Source of the DNA: Bradyrhizobium diazoefficiens
Lineage (GTDB): Bacteria > Pseudomonadota > Alphaproteobacteria > Rhizobiales > Xanthobacteraceae
DNA length: 64,000 nt
Direction of reading: 5' to 3'
Assembly: GCF_018131015.1 (NCBI RefSeq)
Contig: NZ_JAFCJJ010000001.1
Coordinates: 248,001 to 312,000 of the forward strand
How positions within the stretch are numbered: position 1 is the stretch's first letter; each line of letters begins with the position of its first letter. A model generated the notes under the pieces. The model was given only the letters and a program-made list of their open reading frames with translations. It was not told where the DNA came from and made no database searches. This document shows positions 61,482 through 64,000 of this stretch, one piece after another. The position numbers and the translations under genes were made by a program.

Positions 61482-61748
61482 ATGAGACACCTGGTTGCCA
61501 TAACAATGCTGGCGTTCTCGACCAGTTCCGCAATGGCGGGCTATTGCGCTGGCGGCCAGCAGCCTGTGCCGCCCGAGGTCGCCGAGCGCATGGCGCTGCC
61601 ATTGTGCGGCTTCGCCGCGACGCAGCCATGGGGGCCGAACGGTTGCCAACCCTGCGATTCCCGGAACATGTATCCAAATCCATTCGGGGCCTATGACGAA
61701 GCACCCGCCGCATCGCGCCGGGCGCGGCGCGGTTGGCTGCACAATTGA
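61482..61748 (+). CDS. Small secreted Cys-rich protein
   Basis: An 88-residue product with a short signal peptide (LVAITMLAFSTSSAMA) and GYCAGGQQP, PLCGFAATQPWGPNGCQPCDSRNMYPNPFG: four Cys in the mature part. GGGAGACGG precedes the ATG. It overlaps the long version of the next gene, so the downstream start is probably at the GTG at 61,753. Confidence 0.6.
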   Translation: MRHLVAITMLAFSTSSAMAGYCAGGQQPVPPEVAERMALPLCGFAATQPWGPNGCQPCDSRNMYPNPFGAYDEAPAASRRARRGWLHN

Positions 61749-61752
61749 GACT

Positions 61753-62220
61753 GTGACCCCGAACGCTCCCAGGAGTTGCGGAAGCTGCACGGCCTGCTGC
61801 GATGGCTGGCTGCAGATCGAGGTGCGCGGCCATCAGGTTCGGAAGGGGCAGCCTTGCCCATTCAGCGTCGCGCATCAATGCGCGATCTATCCGGAGCGAC
61901 CGCAGAGTCCATGCCGGGAATTCATCTGCGGCTGGCTTGTCGCGTCGAGTCCGCTGCCGGATTGGATGCGGCCTGACAGGGCCGACATGATCATGCTTGC
62001 CGCCAATTTCTTCTGGCGCGGGCTTCCGGTCGACGTTGTGGTTCCGGCTGGAGAGCGTCCCAAGCAGAAGGCTCTGGAGTGGCTGACGAAGTTCTGCGCG
62101 GAGCGGAAGCGGCTCCTGGTCTACCAAATCGGGGACGACTGGTTCGCATTCGGTCCACCCGCCTTCCAGACGGACATTTCCGAGCGCCTTGGGCGCGGCG
62201 AGAAGCCTTGGGGCGACTGA
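61753..62220 (+). CDS. YkgJ-like Cys-rich zinc/iron-binding domain protein
   Basis: A 155-residue protein with the Cys pattern of the YkgJ (DUF3109-like) family: CGSCTACCDG near the start, then CPF, CAIYPERPQSPCREFICGW, seven Cys in total that should bind one metal ion or cluster. The frame also has an ATG at 61,693, but that start overlaps the secreted-protein gene by 56 bases; GTG 61,753 was chosen, though its ribosome site is weak. Function unknown; family members are thought to bind zinc or iron. Confidence 0.75.
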   Translation: MTPNAPRSCGSCTACCDGWLQIEVRGHQVRKGQPCPFSVAHQCAIYPERPQSPCREFICGWLVASSPLPDWMRPDRADMIMLAANFFWRGLPVDVVVPAGERPKQKALEWLTKFCAERKRLLVYQIGDDWFAFGPPAFQTDISERLGRGEKPWGD

Positions 62221-62389
62221 CACCCGATTTGTGACTGCTCAACTGCCGCAAATTGCTATGCGACAGATCGACGCGAAAGATTTTTTGGCAGGAATAGTTG
62301 CAAAAATAACACGGTTCCAAGAAAGGTAATTCAACCTCCGCGATAAATCTGTTATGTGGCATGTGGCATACACTAGCTTCCTTTTTATC

Positions 62390-62411
62390 CCGGACCCGTC
62401 AGATGGTCCGG
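62390..62411 (+). promoter_or_regulatory. Leader hairpin before the porin gene
   Basis: CCGGACC / GGTCCGG with an 8-base loop ends 19 bases before the porin ATG. The surrounding 62,221-62,430 stretch is AT-rich and contains no gene. A hairpin this close to the start may set translation, as in other porin mRNAs. Confidence 0.5.
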
Positions 62412-62430
62412 CAGATAAAGGGGAAACCAG

Positions 62431-64000
62431 ATGAGGAAGGCCTTCCTGCTCGGAACGGGCTTTGCTGCCCTATGCGCGACATCCCTCAATCAGCCACTGC
62501 GCGCCGCGACGCTTGACGACGTCATTGCGCGTCTCGATGCGCTCGAACGCAGCAACGCCAAGCTCGCAAAGGAGAACGCGCAGCTTCGCGAACGCGTCAA
62601 TCGCATGGGCGAACCGAGGGCCGCGGCGGTCGCGGCTGCGCCGGCGTCGCCCAAGGGCAACCCGGTGCTGCACGCCGCGGTGGCACCGTCGCCTTCGCCG
62701 GCGCCGGCAGCCGAGCACACGGTCGTCAGCATCGGTGGCGCGCCTCTCTACACCAAGGCGGCCGGAGGCAATGCGTTCATCGACAACACCACCGTGACGC
62801 TCTACGGCCATGTCGATCTCTCCGGAGACATCTTCAATCCAGGCGTCTACGACCAGGGCACCAAGCTCGGCGTCTCCAGCAACCTCACTTACTTCGGCGT
62901 GCGCGCGCGTCACAATCTAGAACCTTACGGCATGCCGGGCTGGGCGGCGGTTGCGCAGTTCGAGTCCCTGGTCGAAGTGGCGTCGGTGCCCACCGAGCGC
63001 GCTGCGTTCGGCACACGCGACAGCTTCCTCGGCATGGAGAGCCCATGGGGTGCGATCAAGGCGGGCAAGGCCGACACGCCCTACAAGAAGGCGACGGCGA
63101 AGTTTGATCCGTTCTCTGCGACGCTTGGCGACTACAACTCGATCATGGGCAACACCGGCGGCGACCTCCGCGCCGAGTTCGATTGGCGTGCGCCACACGC
63201 GATCTGGTATGAATCGCCGGTATGGTACGGATTCCAGGCCGCGATCATGTTCTCGCCGGGACAGAACACGGCGAAGGACAACAGCGACTTTGCGCTCGGC
63301 GACTTCAATTGTCCGGGCACATCGGCGCGCGGCTCCGGCTCAGGCTTCCCGCTCACGTCGGCACCCGAAGGCTGTACCGACGGCTCCTATGGCAATCTCT
63401 ACAGCGCGTCGCTGACCTACAACCAGGGGCCCTTCACCGCGGTCGGCGCGTTCGAACTGCATGAAGGCACCAACCGCACCGGCGACGAGGCGGTCACACC
63501 ACTCAGCAATGGCGGTGTTCTGATCGTGCCGCCGGGCTCGGTCGGCATCGCCAATGAATGGGCCGCGAAGGTCGGCGCGGGCTACAGGTTCAGCGACGTG
63601 ATCGGCACCTTGCAGCTCTACGGCATCTATGAGGTGCTGCGCCGCGAACATACGGTTGCCGCCTTCAACGAGCGCTCGCGCGACGGCTACTTCCTGAGCG
63701 CGACCCAGTCCGTCGACAGATGGGACATCAGCGCGTCATGGGCGCACGCCAATTCGTCGCCAGGCTCGCCCGGCACCGGCGTGCTCAACGCTTATCCCGT
63801 CGCCGGTGTCCCGGTCTCGGCTCCGGCCGGTGCCGCCGACTTCGCGCTCAACACGCTGGACTCGAGCGCGGACCAGTATGCGCTGGGCGTGAAGTATCAC
63901 TTCAGCCCATTCGTGTCCTGGTACCTGGTCGGCAGCTACCTCCGTAACGGACCGGGCGCACACTACTGCCTCGGCGTCAGCGGGCACGGCTATGGCGTCT
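62431..64000 (+). CDS. Outer-membrane porin (3' end missing)
   Basis: The frame is open from ATG 62,431 to the window edge, giving the first 523 residues. Signal peptide (1-27, LLGTGFAALCATSLNQPLRAA), then a coiled-coil of about 30 residues (VIARLDALERSNAKLAKENAQLRERVNRM) that probably anchors the barrel to the cell wall or makes trimers, a Pro/Ala/Ser linker (about 55-100), and beta-barrel strands beginning TVTLYGHVDLSGD, the usual first strand of the alphaproteobacterial Gram-negative porin family, with VRARHNLEPYGMPGWAAVAQFESLVEV after it. The Cys-containing loop (FNCPGTS...EGCTD) could have a disulfide. GGGGAAACCAG precedes the start. Confidence 0.9.
   Translation, partial: MRKAFLLGTGFAALCATSLNQPLRAATLDDVIARLDALERSNAKLAKENAQLRERVNRMGEPRAAAVAAAPASPKGNPVLHAAVAPSPSPAPAAEHTVVSIGGAPLYTKAAGGNAFIDNTTVTLYGHVDLSGDIFNPGVYDQGTKLGVSSNLTYFGVRARHNLEPYGMPGWAAVAQFESLVEVASVPTERAAFGTRDSFLGMESPWGAIKAGKADTPYKKATAKFDPFSATLGDYNSIMGNTGGDLRAEFDWRAPHAIWYESPVWYGFQAAIMFSPGQNTAKDNSDFALGDFNCPGTSARGSGSGFPLTSAPEGCTDGSYGNLYSASLTYNQGPFTAVGAFELHEGTNRTGDEAVTPLSNGGVLIVPPGSVGIANEWAAKVGAGYRFSDVIGTLQLYGIYEVLRREHTVAAFNERSRDGYFLSATQSVDRWDISASWAHANSSPGSPGTGVLNAYPVAGVPVSAPAGAADFALNTLDSSADQYALGVKYHFSPFVSWYLVGSYLRNGPGAHYCLGVSGHGYGV

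Noticed and set aside
61052-61501. Minus-strand frame of 149 codons in the gap before 61,482
   Set aside because: No start signal, no recognisable domain and biased composition. Kept as an unassigned gap rather than a gene.

Overview
The window is a high-GC alphaproteobacterial chromosome segment, most likely from Bradyrhizobium or a close relative such as Rhodopseudomonas. Pointers are the FixK/FNR-type promoter boxes (TTGA-N6-TCAA), a FixK-like Crp/Fnr regulator, a CtrA-type box before a PleC/DivJ-like kinase, twin-arginine ABC and TRAP binding proteins, DUF2865, DUF1289 and TIGR02281-type proteins, and rhizobial-style intergenic palindromes. No tRNA, rRNA, insertion sequence, CRISPR array or phage gene was recognised.

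Layout. 1-2.0 kb: the end of an Asp/Glu-racemase-family gene overlapping a dihydropyrimidinase/hydantoinase gene. 2.0-13.4 kb: a microoxic stress island. Seven good FixK/FNR boxes and one degenerate one lie 46-68 bases before the starts of a secreted protein, a host-attachment-family protein, a universal stress protein, a two-haem c-type protein, a CBS-BON protein, Hsp20, an extra FtsH, an unknown protein, a probable small RNA and a one-haem protein. The island carries its own FixK-like regulator, a PDZ-less HtrA-like protease and several tiny proteins. 13.4-15.6 kb: an alcohol dehydrogenase and an MFS transporter on the minus strand. 16.1-20.8 kb: a complete branched-chain-amino-acid-type ABC operon. 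21.0-26.8 kb: a sugar-type ABC operon without an ATPase, with a Gfo/Idh/MocA dehydrogenase, a ThuA-like protein and a LacI regulator.

26.9-40.6 kb: mixed housekeeping and accessory genes (DUF4279, dusA, DUF2865, an isolated FixK-box gene, an aspartic protease, DUF1289, a CtrA-box histidine kinase, NhaD, a beta-hydroxyacid dehydrogenase, a VOC protein, Mrp/ApbC, a TRAP binding protein, a LysR regulator and two secreted unknowns). 40.8-45.7 kb: a TctD/TctE-like two-component system and a TRAP permease pair whose likely binding protein sits 6-7 kb away. 46-54.5 kb: moaA, a lipoprotein, gph, rpiA, a DUF2059 protein, gor, a bicupin and a YbdK-type carboxylate-amine ligase. 54.9-57.0 kb: a TerB/TerC-like membrane cluster ending in a frameshifted YqhA-family gene. 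57.0-59.8 kb: a ModE-like one-component regulator divergent from an aldehyde dehydrogenase. 59.9-64 kb: small unknowns, a COG4705-type fourfold-repeat membrane protein, a Cys-rich YkgJ-like protein and a porin cut off by the window end.

The most interesting part is the 2-13.4 kb island. It combines protein quality control (FtsH, Hsp20, protease), stress sensing (Usp, CBS-BON) and a pair of related, apparently undescribed haem proteins under one oxygen-responsive control, with a candidate FixK-driven terminator-ended small RNA at about 11,525-11,602 next to the regulator gene. Starts were moved from the longest reading frame where a ribosome binding site or promoter box demanded it.
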